Source of the DNA: Rhizobium grahamii CCGE 502
Lineage (GTDB): Bacteria; Pseudomonadota; Alphaproteobacteria; Rhizobiales; Rhizobiaceae
Direction of reading: 5' to 3'
NCBI RefSeq assembly: GCF_000298315.2
Contig: NZ_AEYE02000035.1
Span: forward strand, 248,001 to 312,000
DNA length: 64,000 nucleotides
This document shows, piece by piece, positions 25,905-34,136 of this stretch. How positions within the stretch are numbered: position 1 is the stretch's first letter; every line of letters starts with the position of its first letter. The notes beneath the pieces were generated by a model, which worked only from the letters and a program-made list of their open reading frames with translations, was not told the DNA's origin and made no database searches. The translations under genes were made by a program, and so were the position numbers.

Positions 25905-26906
25905 ATGAATCACGACAACAGTCGCAGTGCCCCTCCCACGATTGCCGATGTGGCGCGCTTGGCAGGCGTCTCTCGTGCCGTCGCAAGTCGGGCTCTTTCC
26001 AACGAACCGCGACCGGTGTCGTCCGAGAAACGGGAACGGGTAATCGCTGCCGCTGCCAGCCTCGGCTACAAGCCGAACCTTCTGGCGCAAAGCCTGACGA
26101 CGAAAACTGTCAATCTCGTCGCCGTCGTGGTCAACCATATCCATGATCTGTCCGACCTCGACCTGTTCGACCGGCTGATTGATCAAGTCCAGATGATCGG
26201 CAAGCAGGTCATTCTGATCCGGATCGGGTCGGTGGCACGCGTGGAAGAGTTTCTGCGCAATGGTGTTGCTTATCACGTCGATGCCGCGCTGGTGTTTTCT
26301 GATTTCGCGGACGCGCCGACCGTCCGCCGGATGTTCCGCTCGGATCACGTGATCATGTTGAACGGCCTTCATGACGAGTTCTCGCCGGTCGTCATTCCCG
26401 ACGAAAATGCAGGCATTTCGGAAGCGGTCGCCGACGCTGCGTCGAAGACCGTGAAAACGGCCGGGCTTGTCACTGGGCGCGCGTCCTCTCCGGTCGAGCA
26501 GGCCCGGATCCGCTCGTTCCAGGAGGCTTTTTCCCGCTACGGGATCAATCTCGTTCGCTCGGTTCAGGGCGACTACTCCTATGAGAGCGGGCACGCTGCG
26601 GCCAACGCACTGGCAGGCGTCGATTGTCCTGACGCGGTCTTCTGCACGTCCGATGCAATGGCGATGGGCATTCTCGACGTCTGCCGGGCGGACTTTCCCG
26701 GTGGCCGCCCGTCGCGATTTAGGCTCTATGGCTTTGACAATCTGTCGCTGACCGATTTCGACGCCTATCCGATTTCGTCGATCGGCTACGACAAGTCGCT
26801 CTATGTCCGCCATATTGTTGACTCCATTGCCAATCCCGGGAGTTTTTCGTCGGGTCATCCACCTATCACGGTGCCGACGCAGTTCGTGCCACGCCTGACC
26901 GCCTAA
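25905..26906 (+). CDS. LacI-family transcriptional regulator
   Basis: 333 aa. HTH at about residues 11-32 (TIADVARLAGVSRAVASRAL) with a hinge helix region (KPNLLAQSLTTK). The rest is a periplasmic-binding-protein-like effector domain (VNLVAVVVNHIHDLSDLD, then DAVFCTSDAMAMGILD and RLYGFDNL). It lies between the hydrolase gene, which it diverges from, and the amino-acid ABC operon, which it converges on. That makes it the obvious regulator of both. A LacI-type 14-bp palindrome sits at the operon's start (30783-30796). Confidence 0.93.
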   Translation: MNHDNSRSAPPTIADVARLAGVSRAVASRALSNEPRPVSSEKRERVIAAAASLGYKPNLLAQSLTTKTVNLVAVVVNHIHDLSDLDLFDRLIDQVQMIGKQVILIRIGSVARVEEFLRNGVAYHVDAALVFSDFADAPTVRRMFRSDHVIMLNGLHDEFSPVVIPDENAGISEAVADAASKTVKTAGLVTGRASSPVEQARIRSFQEAFSRYGINLVRSVQGDYSYESGHAAANALAGVDCPDAVFCTSDAMAMGILDVCRADFPGGRPSRFRLYGFDNLSLTDFDAYPISSIGYDKSLYVRHIVDSIANPGSFSSGHPPITVPTQFVPRLTA

Positions 26907-26943
26907 CGAGAACGGGCCACCCGAAGGCAGCCCGCAATCACGT

Positions 26944-27735
26944 TTACCACTGAGGGTTCAGGGCAGGGGGATTGGACTCCGGACCCCACCACTTCTTGTA
27001 GTTCGCCGCATAGGTCCCGGACTGGATGTAATCTGAAACGAACATATCGAGCCAACGCACGAATTCAGGATCACCCTTTGCGACGGCAATACCGATCGGA
27101 TCGTTGGAATAAAGTCCTGGCAGCGTGACAAGCGACGGGTTCTTGGTTGCGAGATAGTCGAGCAGCGAAGAATCCTCGATCGCCGCATCAACACGCTTCT
27201 GCTGCAGCTGCAGTACGCCATCCGGGGCGAACTGATCGACGTAGACAAGCTGCGCCTCGGGAACAGCGGTTTTCAGGAAGCTCTCGCCCGTCGTGCCGCG
27301 ACCAACAACGACCTTCTTTCCGGCAAGATCCTTCAGTTCCTTGATGCCTGCATCCTTCTGGACGATGACGCGCAAGCCAGCGCGGTTGTAGGGGATCGTG
27401 AAGTTCACCGTCTTGGCGCGCTCGAGTGTCGCAGAGGTGTTTGCAACCGCGACATCGATCTGGCCCGAAACGAGCATCGAGATACGCGCGTCGCCCGACA
27501 CGTCGACAAATTCGACAGGGACACCGAGCTTTTGTGCGAGCATCGTTGCGACATCGACATCATAGCCGACCGGATTATTCTGCGCGTCGCGGAAGCCGAT
27601 CGGCTCGCCGCCGAGCGACACGCCGATACGAACCGTGCCGCGCGAGCGGATGTCGTCGATCATTCCTGCAAAGGACGGAAATGCCGAGCCGGCCGCAATG
27701 GCCAGGGCGGCAAGGGCAGTCAGAATGCGTTTCAT
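26944..27735 (-). CDS. polar amino-acid ABC importer, periplasmic binding protein
   Basis: 263 aa; ATG 27735 is 10 nt after GAGGG, better placed than ATG 27744. Signal peptide of about 23 residues ends PSFA. The mature part is SBP family 3: IRSRGTVRIGVSLGGEPIGFRD, NPVGYDVDVATMLAQKLG, and VVGRGTTGESFLKT. The Arg in the GRGTTGES-like loop and Asp in the C lobe usually bind the amino-acid carboxylate and amine, so the ligand should carry an alpha-amino-acid head. Last gene of a five-gene minus-strand operon. Confidence 0.92.
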   Translation of the reverse strand: MKRILTALAALAIAAGSAFPSFAGMIDDIRSRGTVRIGVSLGGEPIGFRDAQNNPVGYDVDVATMLAQKLGVPVEFVDVSGDARISMLVSGQIDVAVANTSATLERAKTVNFTIPYNRAGLRVIVQKDAGIKELKDLAGKKVVVGRGTTGESFLKTAVPEAQLVYVDQFAPDGVLQLQQKRVDAAIEDSSLLDYLATKNPSLVTLPGLYSNDPIGIAVAKGDPEFVRWLDMFVSDYIQSGTYAANYKKWWGPESNPPALNPQW

Positions 27736-27756
27736 CGTTTTCATTCCCTCTTTTGA

Positions 27757-28674
27757 TTATGCCAGTTTCGCTGCCCGCAACTCCGGTTCGGGCATCGAGT
27801 CCTCCCAGAGCCAGTAGCGTATCTCGCCCTCGCATCTGAAATTCACGACCTCATGATTTCCTCTGGCGTCGACCGCATGGATCACGACGCCAGCTAGGAA
27901 GCCCGAGGAGAGTTCATCGAGCTCATCGACGGCAAGTTTCACCGCGTCGGAGAGCGAATAGCCAAGCTTCATTGCAAGAACGACCGTGCGTGCCGTCGAA
28001 CAGCGCATCGTCATCTCGCCGGTATGGGTGCAAGCGGCGGCGCCGTAACGGCTATCAGCGTAGAAGCCGGCGCCCGGAATAGGGCTATCGCCGAGGCGGC
28101 CAGGATACTTCCACGCCCAGCCGGACGTAGACGTCGCTGCATGAACGCCGCGCTTGGAATCGGCCGACAGGAAGACGGTCGTATCGCGCACGCGCTCCGG
28201 ATCGGTGATGGCGCGGCTGAGCGGCGCCAGTGGAATATTTGGAAATTTAGCCAGATCCTCGGGCGAAAGCTCCTTTTCGAGCCGCTCCCACCAGACCCGC
28301 TTGCTGTCCTCGAACAGGACATCGTCTTCCGAGAAACCGATTTCACTTGCAAAGCGGCGCGCGCCATCGCCGGTCAGCATGACGTGCGGGAGGCGTTTCA
28401 TCACCTCATGGGCGAGGCGAGCTACCGGAAGCGTGTTCGGGACGGCACCGACCGTGCCGACTTGGCGCGTATTGCCGTCCATCACTGCAGCATCAAGTTC
28501 CATGTTGCCGAGCATATTAGGCCAGCCGCCATAGCCGACGCTGCGCACTTTGACCTCGCTCTCCACCTTGCCGATCCCGGCGACCATCGCGTCGAGGCTG
28601 ACAGCGCCCTCGCGCAACATCTCGACGGATGTCGGAAAACCCGGCCAGGCTTCTTTATTGGCCAAAAGCAGCAT
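27757..28674 (-). CDS. N4-glycosylasparaginase/isoaspartyl peptidase-type Ntn hydrolase
   Basis: 305 aa. It carries the glycosylasparaginase core: RDTTVFLSADSKRG with the expected self-cleavage and nucleophile pair D164-T165, then STSGWAWKYPGRLGDSPIPG and GAGFYADSRYGAAACTHTGE. The GRLGDSPIPGAG block matches the substrate-binding Arg/Asp loop of human and Flavobacterium aspartylglucosaminidase. It has no signal peptide, so it acts in the cytoplasm, unlike the periplasmic or lysosomal members. It lies inside a polar amino-acid importer operon, which suggests the transported molecule is an N-substituted asparagine or beta-aspartyl compound. AGAGG precedes the ATG by 4 nt. Confidence 0.88.
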   Translation of the reverse strand: MLLLANKEAWPGFPTSVEMLREGAVSLDAMVAGIGKVESEVKVRSVGYGGWPNMLGNMELDAAVMDGNTRQVGTVGAVPNTLPVARLAHEVMKRLPHVMLTGDGARRFASEIGFSEDDVLFEDSKRVWWERLEKELSPEDLAKFPNIPLAPLSRAITDPERVRDTTVFLSADSKRGVHAATSTSGWAWKYPGRLGDSPIPGAGFYADSRYGAAACTHTGEMTMRCSTARTVVLAMKLGYSLSDAVKLAVDELDELSSGFLAGVVIHAVDARGNHEVVNFRCEGEIRYWLWEDSMPEPELRAAKLA

Positions 28675-28683
28675 CTAGAACCT

Positions 28684-29418
28684 CTAATCTTTGCGCATCT
28701 TGGAAAGGAACTGGGCAACGCGGGGCTGCGCCATGCCGCCGTCGGCGCCGAAGAATTCTTTGGTCGGCAGATCGACCAGCAGCCTGCCCTTATCGAGAAA
28801 CACGATCCGGTCGGAAATCTGCCTGGCGAACTCGACCTCATGTGTTACGAAGAGCATCGTCGTGCCTTCCTCCGCGAGCTTGGCAAGGATCGTCAGCACC
28901 TCCGCCGTCATCTCCGGGTCAAGCGCACTGGTGACTTCATCAAGCAGCAAATAGCGCGGCTGCATGGCGAGCGCTCGGCAGATGCCGACGCGCTGGCGTT
29001 GGCCGCCAGAAAGCTGCGCAGGATAGGCGTCGGCCCTGTTCCCGAGCCCGACGGACTCAAGCAGGGCACGCGCAGTCGTCTCTGCCTCGGCGCGCGGCTT
29101 TCTCAGCACCTCGATTGGAGCGAGCGTGATGTTGCCGAGCACCGTCATGTGCGGATAGAGGTTGAAAAGCTGGAACACCGTGCCCGAGCGCTTGCGCGCT
29201 TCGGAGAGCTCTTTCGGTTTGCTGACGTCAAACTCGTCGACAAGGATCCGGCCACCGCTCAGCTTCTCCAGACCATTGATACAGCGGATCAGCGTCGATT
29301 TTCCGGATCCGGAGGAGCCCAGGATCGAGACGACCTCGCCGGGCTCGATCGTCAGGTCAACACCGTCGAGCACGGTGGTGTGGCCGAAGGCCTTCTTCAC
29401 GTTTTCAACTTTTATCAT
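28684..29418 (-). CDS. polar amino-acid ABC importer, ATPase
   Basis: 244 aa. ATG 29418 (MIKVENVKKAFG) follows GAGGG by 8 nt. Walker A GSSGSGKSTL, Q-loop QLFNLYPHMTV, signature [15 protein letters not shown], Walker B YLLLDEVTSALDPE and H-loop VTHEVEF. The Leu in LLLDEVTSALDPE and the overall pattern are typical of GlnQ/HisP/ArtP ATPases. One nucleotide separates it from the upstream permease gene and 9 nt from the hydrolase gene. Confidence 0.94.
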   Translation of the reverse strand: MIKVENVKKAFGHTTVLDGVDLTIEPGEVVSILGSSGSGKSTLIRCINGLEKLSGGRILVDEFDVSKPKELSEARKRSGTVFQLFNLYPHMTVLGNITLAPIEVLRKPRAEAETTARALLESVGLGNRADAYPAQLSGGQRQRVGICRALAMQPRYLLLDEVTSALDPEMTAEVLTILAKLAEEGTTMLFVTHEVEFARQISDRIVFLDKGRLLVDLPTKEFFGADGGMAQPRVAQFLSKMRKD

Positions 29419-29419
29419 G

Positions 29420-30091
29420 TCATAGCCCTCGCCAAGCGCTGTAGGCGCGAAGGCGTTTTTCAAATCGCGATCCGAGCCAGGCAACCAGCTTGGCGGAGGC
29501 GTAGTAGAGCAGACCGACCGCCGTCCAGACGATAAACGGCTTCAGCGTGCGCATGTTGAGGATGTTGCCGATCTTCGTCAGATCAACGACGCCGATTACC
29601 GAGATCAGCGATGTTACCTGCAATTGATTGACGAGCAGTGCGACCAGCGGGCCGACGGCAAATGCGGCCGCCTGCGGCGCGACTACATAGCGAAGCACCT
29701 GCCAACGGCTCAGTCCGAAAACGCGTGCTGCCTCGATTTGATCGCGGCCGATCGACTCTATTGCGGAGACCGCAATCACATACACGAAGGCCGCGGTGTT
29801 GGCCGAAAGGGTGATCGCTGCGGCTGTCACCGGCGTCACGCGGACATGCAAGAGACCGGGAAGGCCGAAGAATACCAGAAACAATTGCACCAACACCGGC
29901 GAATTCTTCAGGAGTTCGGCGAGGAAGGTGATCACCTCGCCGAGAAGCGGTATGCGATAGAAGCGGACAATGGCCCAAGCTATACCAATCGACAGACCGA
30001 TCAGCGATGTTCCGAGAAAAAGTGCGACATTGACGCCGATGCCCTGCGCGAGGAGAACGAGATCGAAAGTCGTGAAGTCGGTGAAGCGCAT
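29420..30091 (-). CDS. polar amino-acid ABC importer, permease
   Basis: 223 aa HisM/GlnP-type permease with about five TM segments and the EAA-loop (SAIESIGRDQIEAARVFGLSRWQVLRYVVAPQA). The N-terminal segment LVLLAQGIGVNVALFLGTSL starts the BPD_transp_1 domain. Its ATG overlaps the preceding gene's stop (TGATG). It pairs with 30091-30762 as a heterodimer. Confidence 0.92.
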   Translation of the reverse strand: MRFTDFTTFDLVLLAQGIGVNVALFLGTSLIGLSIGIAWAIVRFYRIPLLGEVITFLAELLKNSPVLVQLFLVFFGLPGLLHVRVTPVTAAAITLSANTAAFVYVIAVSAIESIGRDQIEAARVFGLSRWQVLRYVVAPQAAAFAVGPLVALLVNQLQVTSLISVIGVVDLTKIGNILNMRTLKPFIVWTAVGLLYYASAKLVAWLGSRFEKRLRAYSAWRGL

Positions 30092-30762
30092 CAGGCGACC
30101 GCCTCCATCATGTCGCGGTTGAGGCGACGGTGGAGCAAGGCGATGGCGAGCGAAACAAGATAGGTCAAAGCCGCATAGACGACGAGCAGCACGACATAGA
30201 CTTCAAACGGCCGATACGTCTGTGAGACTACGATCTGCGCCGAACCAGTAAGCTCGTTCAGCGTGATGGCGGACAGGATCGACGAGGTGAGAATCATATT
30301 GATAAGCACCGAGCCCAACGGCCGCACCGAGGTTCTGAGCGCGATCGGCAGAACTATGCGCGTAAACATAACACGCCGCGACAGACCGCTCACCTCTGCC
30401 GCTTCGATGATGCCTTGGTCGATTGCCAGGATGCCGGCGCGAATTACATCCGAGGCGTAGGCGCCGCCTGCAATCGACAGCGCAATGACACCGGTCGTGA
30501 AGGCATCGATATAGATGCCGATCTCCGGCAAGCCATAGTAGAAGAAGAAGAGTTGCACGATAAACGGCACATTGCGAAATATGTCTACGTAAACGTAAGC
30601 AATTCGGCGCAGAGGCGCAGAGGAGGATGTGCGTGCGATTGCAACGAACGCGCCCATGATGACGCTACCGATCAGCGCCAGTGCGCACGCTTCTGCTGTC
30701 AGCAGCGCCCCTTGCGCAAGAAAGCCAAGATGAGGCAAGAGAATCGACAGGTCGAGCCGCAC
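30091..30762 (-). CDS. polar amino-acid ABC importer, permease
   Basis: 223 aa, five predicted TM segments. EAA loop: AGILAIDQGIIEAAEVSGLSRRVMFTRIVLPIALR. N-terminal FLAQGALLTAEACALALIGSV. First gene of the operon; its start lies 20 bp after the palindrome at 30783-30796. It is the same size as its partner but clearly a different sequence, so a heterodimeric channel is expected. Confidence 0.92.
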   Translation of the reverse strand: MRLDLSILLPHLGFLAQGALLTAEACALALIGSVIMGAFVAIARTSSSAPLRRIAYVYVDIFRNVPFIVQLFFFYYGLPEIGIYIDAFTTGVIALSIAGGAYASDVIRAGILAIDQGIIEAAEVSGLSRRVMFTRIVLPIALRTSVRPLGSVLINMILTSSILSAITLNELTGSAQIVVSQTYRPFEVYVVLLVVYAALTYLVSLAIALLHRRLNRDMMEAVA

Positions 30763-30782
30763 GATCTCTCCATATTCATGAT

Positions 30783-30796
30783 TGAAACCGGTTTCA
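30783..30796. promoter_or_regulatory. LacI-type operator, 14-bp perfect palindrome
   Basis: TGAAACCGGTTTCA, perfectly symmetric with the central CG typical of LacI/GalR operators. It lies just before the amino-acid importer operon, probably overlapping its promoter. The LacI-type gene at 25905 is the likely ligand-controlled repressor. Confidence 0.7.
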
Positions 30797-30949
30797 TCGT
30801 GTCGTGGCTGTCATACGTTGTCAAGACGCAACAAAGAATCCTGCTCGGCATGAACAGATGAATTGCATAGGCTAGCGGATTTCTGCCAGATGATTGTAAC
30901 ATTGGCTTGGGATCGCCTGCCTATCCGATAACGTCACTGCCTAGACCGA

Positions 30950-31498
30950 ATGAGAATTTCCGTGAGCCATATTCCCCAGATCGACTACGCAACGGCCTCC
31001 GAAGAGATTCGGTCCGCCCATGACGAGGAGGTGAGGGCACGCGGGCGCATGACGAACATGAAACGCACTTTGTTGCACTCGCCGGCCGCCCACCGCATCT
31101 ATGCCGAATGGTTCACCTTGCGCGCAGAACTCTCGGCGATCGCTGACCGACCGATCTGGATCTTCTCACATGCCATTTCCAAGGCAGCGAAATCGAAGAT
31201 CGCCACTACGTTCTTTCGTCGAGCGCTGATAAATGCCGGTTCTAACCCGGACGCGCTGTTGCTTTCGGAAGAAGAAGTATTGCTCGACGCCTTCGGCAGG
31301 GCAATCGTTGCAGATTCAAACGCGATACCCACCGAGATCTGGGCGAAGCTGAAGGGACGCTATGCCCCCAAGACGCTCGTCGATCTCGTCGCCTTTGCGG
31401 GCATCATGCTCGCCACGGCCGTCTTCAACAATGTTGTCGAAGTCGATTTCGATCCCGAATTGGAAGCGTTCGCCGAATCAGCCAGTGAAGATGACTAA
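30950..31498 (+). CDS. carboxymuconolactone decarboxylase/AhpD-like fold protein without cysteines
   Basis: 182 aa, all helical. The pattern around MKRTLLHSPAAHRIYAEWFTL and IWIFSHAISKAAKSKIATTFFRRAL resembles CMD/AhpD-like proteins. No cysteine is present anywhere, so the CxxC peroxidase chemistry of AhpD cannot operate. Start uncertain: ATG 30950 or GTG 30962, neither with a clear ribosome site. Its stop codon overlaps that of the convergent flavoprotein gene by 3 nt. Function unknown. Confidence 0.65.
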   Translation: MRISVSHIPQIDYATASEEIRSAHDEEVRARGRMTNMKRTLLHSPAAHRIYAEWFTLRAELSAIADRPIWIFSHAISKAAKSKIATTFFRRALINAGSNPDALLLSEEEVLLDAFGRAIVADSNAIPTEIWAKLKGRYAPKTLVDLVAFAGIMLATAVFNNVVEVDFDPELEAFAESASEDD

Positions 31499-32937
31499 GG
31501 GCGCTGGCTCCCGGCAGTCAGCCTCTTGGCAAGCTCAGCGGCCACGAAAGCCGCATGCTCGGTAATCTGCGGCAGGCCCATCAGCTCGCCAAACGTTCCG
31601 CGGGCCAGCGGGCCGGAAATGAGCAGGGAAGGATCGGGGCGTCCGTCAGCAGCGACCGCCTCGGATTGCTCGGAACACGCGATGCCGAGACCGGCCGGAT
31701 CGAGCTGCAGATGTGACTGATCGCGCAGACGCGCAAGCCACGCCTGACTTTCGAGAATACCGCCGTGGGCAGGACCTGTCGTGACAACGACAGCATCGTA
31801 GCTCTTCTGCAGCGGCAAGGCACGCCGCCGCTTCAGCTCCACGTTGATCACTTCGCCCTCGCGCTCCACCCGTCCGACAGAAGCCGCCAGCACTTCCATC
31901 CGGCCCTGCGCAATCGCCCGCTCCAGAACCTCTTCTACTTGCGGCGCGATGCGGAACCGATGAACGTCCCAATAGGGCCTTACATGCCGCACGATCCGGC
32001 AACGCTCGGCAATCGGCAGGTTCTTCCAGAGCGCGTGGCCGTGGCCGCGCACCTGATCGATGACAGGGTGCCATGTCAGCCCCGCTGCCTTGGCTGCCTC
32101 AATGGTCTGTCGAACGCTCCGCAACAGTACCGTTGCGCTGTGAACAGGGGCCGCCTCGAATTCCCCGAACGGGTCCTGCGGATAAGGCGCATGGCCCCTC
32201 GATCTCAGGCCTCGCCGCGAGATCGACGTAATCGGTCCGCGATGGCCGGTGCGGGCAAGTGAAGCGACGATGTCGGCTGCGGTCAAGCCATTGCCGACAA
32301 TCAGCAAGCGATCATCTGGGCGGACGGGATCGAGCGCGCCGGCAGCGGTCGAATCGGTGACGAACCGAGGGTGTCCTTGAAGGGGTCGCAGAGCGACTGG
32401 CGTAGATGGAGCAGGATGGCTAGTGGCAATCACCAGAAAATCGGCAGCTGTCCGCGAGCCATGGCTATCGAAGATCTGCCAGTGCCTGCCTTCCCTGCGC
32501 ACGTCGGTAACGACAGCGCGACGATGGTGCACAGCGCCGTTCTCCAGGAGAGGGTGCAGTGCCGCGGCTATGTAGGTGCCGAAAACGTGGCGTCGAGGAA
32601 AGAGGTTCCCGTCAGGTCGATGTGCTTCTGGATCGTCGGCGACGGCGTCATTGCGTGCGATCCATTCGAGAAAATCCTCCGGCTGATCTGGCAGCAGGCT
32701 CATACGGGCGGCCGGCACATTGATCCGATGCGCGGGGTCGGTGGTGTCATAGGCAAGCCCCCTGCCGAGCTCCTGCCGTGGCTCAAAAACGACAACTTCA
32801 GGCGGCTGGCCAGTTGTCGAGCGTGCCAAGTGGTAGGCAACGCCCGCACCCGAGATGCCACCGCCAACAATCGCGACCACGGGTTGGCGTAAGTCGCCGC
32901 CGGTCTCATGTGGAGATTTCACGCTGTCCTGCTTCAA
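31495..32937 (-). CDS. FAD/NAD(P)-binding oxidoreductase (COG4529-type)
   Basis: 480 aa. The N-terminal dinucleotide-binding motif is VVAIVGGGISGAGVAYHL followed by VVVFEPRQELGRGLAY. A second motif, LLIVGNGLTAADIVASL, marks a second nucleotide site. The RINVPAARMSLLPDQPEDFLEW block is typical of the NAD_binding_9/FAD-NAD(P)-binding family. It is soluble. In related clusters it accompanies siderophore or sulfur/aromatic metabolism; here it sits beside the met-like importer. The exact reaction is not predictable. Confidence 0.85.
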   Translation of the reverse strand: MKQDSVKSPHETGGDLRQPVVAIVGGGISGAGVAYHLARSTTGQPPEVVVFEPRQELGRGLAYDTTDPAHRINVPAARMSLLPDQPEDFLEWIARNDAVADDPEAHRPDGNLFPRRHVFGTYIAAALHPLLENGAVHHRRAVVTDVRREGRHWQIFDSHGSRTAADFLVIATSHPAPSTPVALRPLQGHPRFVTDSTAAGALDPVRPDDRLLIVGNGLTAADIVASLARTGHRGPITSISRRGLRSRGHAPYPQDPFGEFEAAPVHSATVLLRSVRQTIEAAKAAGLTWHPVIDQVRGHGHALWKNLPIAERCRIVRHVRPYWDVHRFRIAPQVEEVLERAIAQGRMEVLAASVGRVEREGEVINVELKRRRALPLQKSYDAVVVTTGPAHGGILESQAWLARLRDQSHLQLDPAGLGIACSEQSEAVAADGRPDPSLLISGPLARGTFGELMGLPQITEHAAFVAAELAKRLTAGSQRP

Positions 32938-33037
32938 TTTCCGCGGCCCAGACCACCTTGTTTATAAGAGCGCGAGTTTGTCGTTCGCGTTCGGATGGGT
33001 TAATCTAGAGTCAGGCAAGCAGCCCTGCAACTTCGAT

Positions 33038-33058
33038 ATTCTACAAAATCAGTAGAAT
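33038..33058. promoter_or_regulatory. operator candidate before the metQ-like gene
   Basis: ATTCTAC-AAAATCA-GTAGAAT: perfect 7-bp inverted repeat with a 7-nt AT-rich spacer, 150 bp before the metQ-like start. The geometry fits a dimeric regulator (LysR-like or similar). Confidence 0.5.
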
Positions 33059-33207
33059 TTTTATCCCGCTATTTGGTGCAGGCACCGAAGAGTTTTTCAG
33101 TGCTGCAGTGCAATAGAGATCGACTTGCTTGGTTTACCATCGGCGGTTTTGAAATTATCTGGCCGTTCGAGGCTCGCCTCACCAATTTCAAGACGGGAAA
33201 CACCACA

Positions 33208-34044
33208 ATGAACAAGAAGACGTCCGCCACTTCAAGCTTGACGCGTCGTGCCAGCCTTGCTGCAATCGCCGCCTCGGCAGTCGCAATCGTGGCATTTGCA
33301 GCGCCTGTTGCTTCCTTCGCTGAGGACAAGTCGATCAAGGTCGGCATCATGAGCGGCGAGGACGAAGACGTCTGGCGTGTTGTGACCGAGGAAGCCGCCA
33401 AGAAAGGCCTCAAGATCGAGACGGTCGTCTTCAACGACTACACGCAGCCGAATGAGGCGCTGGAGCGCGGCGAAATCGATGCCAATGCATTCCAGCACAA
33501 GCCCTATCTCGACAACCAGGTCAACCAGCACGGATATCATATCGTTCCGGTTGGCTACACCGCTGTTTGGCCGATCGGGCTCTATTCCAAGAAGCACAAG
33601 GCGGTCGCGGAAATCGCCGAAGGCGCCACCATCGGCGTGCCGAACGATCCGTCGAACGAAGGCCGCGCGCTGCGTGTGCTGCAGAACGAAGGCATCATCA
33701 AGCTCAAGGACGGCACGGGCATTCTCGCAACGGTGACCGACATCACCGAAAATCCGAAGAACGTCGAGATCAAGGAACTCGATGCCGGCGTGGTCGGTCG
33801 TGCCATCGAGGATTTGGATGCTGCCGTTATCAACACCGACTGGGCTCTGAAGAGCGGGCTGTCGGCTGCCGATCGCATCGCGCAGGAACCGATTGCCGAC
33901 AATCCGTACCGCAACTTCATCGCCGTCAAGCAGGACAGCGAGAACGAGGCTTGGGTCAAGACCCTCGTATCCTCCTACCAGAACGATACGGTTAAGGCCG
34001 AGTTCGACAAGGTGTATAAGGGAACCGGCGTCAGCGCTTACTGA
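33208..34044 (+). CDS. metQ: MetQ/NlpA-family binding protein
   Basis: 278 aa from ATG 33208. Signal sequence of about 36 residues, long with TRRASLAAI (Tat-like twin Arg) and ending ASFAED. No lipobox Cys is present, so it is a soluble periplasmic protein rather than a lipoprotein like Escherichia coli MetQ. The mature part shows SIKVGIMSGEDEDVWRVV, DYTQPNEALERGEIDANAFQ and HKPYLDNQVNQ, the NlpA family core. It precedes a MetN-like ATPase and MetI-like permease. The ligand could be methionine or another sulfur compound. Confidence 0.88.
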   Translation: MNKKTSATSSLTRRASLAAIAASAVAIVAFAAPVASFAEDKSIKVGIMSGEDEDVWRVVTEEAAKKGLKIETVVFNDYTQPNEALERGEIDANAFQHKPYLDNQVNQHGYHIVPVGYTAVWPIGLYSKKHKAVAEIAEGATIGVPNDPSNEGRALRVLQNEGIIKLKDGTGILATVTDITENPKNVEIKELDAGVVGRAIEDLDAAVINTDWALKSGLSAADRIAQEPIADNPYRNFIAVKQDSENEAWVKTLVSSYQNDTVKAEFDKVYKGTGVSAY

Positions 34045-34052
34045 TCAACATT

Positions 34053-34113
34053 CGCGCCGAGCTTTAGGCGCGTTGAACAAGGCGGTCCGGGCGTTCCTTG
34101 CCCGGGCCGCCTT
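34053..34113 (+). other. two intercistronic hairpins, metQ|metN
   Basis: CGCGCC/GGCGCG (34053-34058 with 34067-34072) and a 14-bp stem AAGGCGGTCCGGGC (34079-34092) pairing with 34100-34113 across a 7-nt loop with one G-U pair. No T-run follows. Together they should shield the metQ message from 3' decay or attenuate the downstream genes. Confidence 0.7.
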
Positions 34114-34136
34114 GGACGTTTCCGAAGGGAAAGACT

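Noticed and set aside
32938-33207. SAM riboswitch in the metQ-like leader
   Set aside because: I could not find the conserved pairing or core sequence of SAM-I or SAM-II; only a simple inverted repeat is visible.
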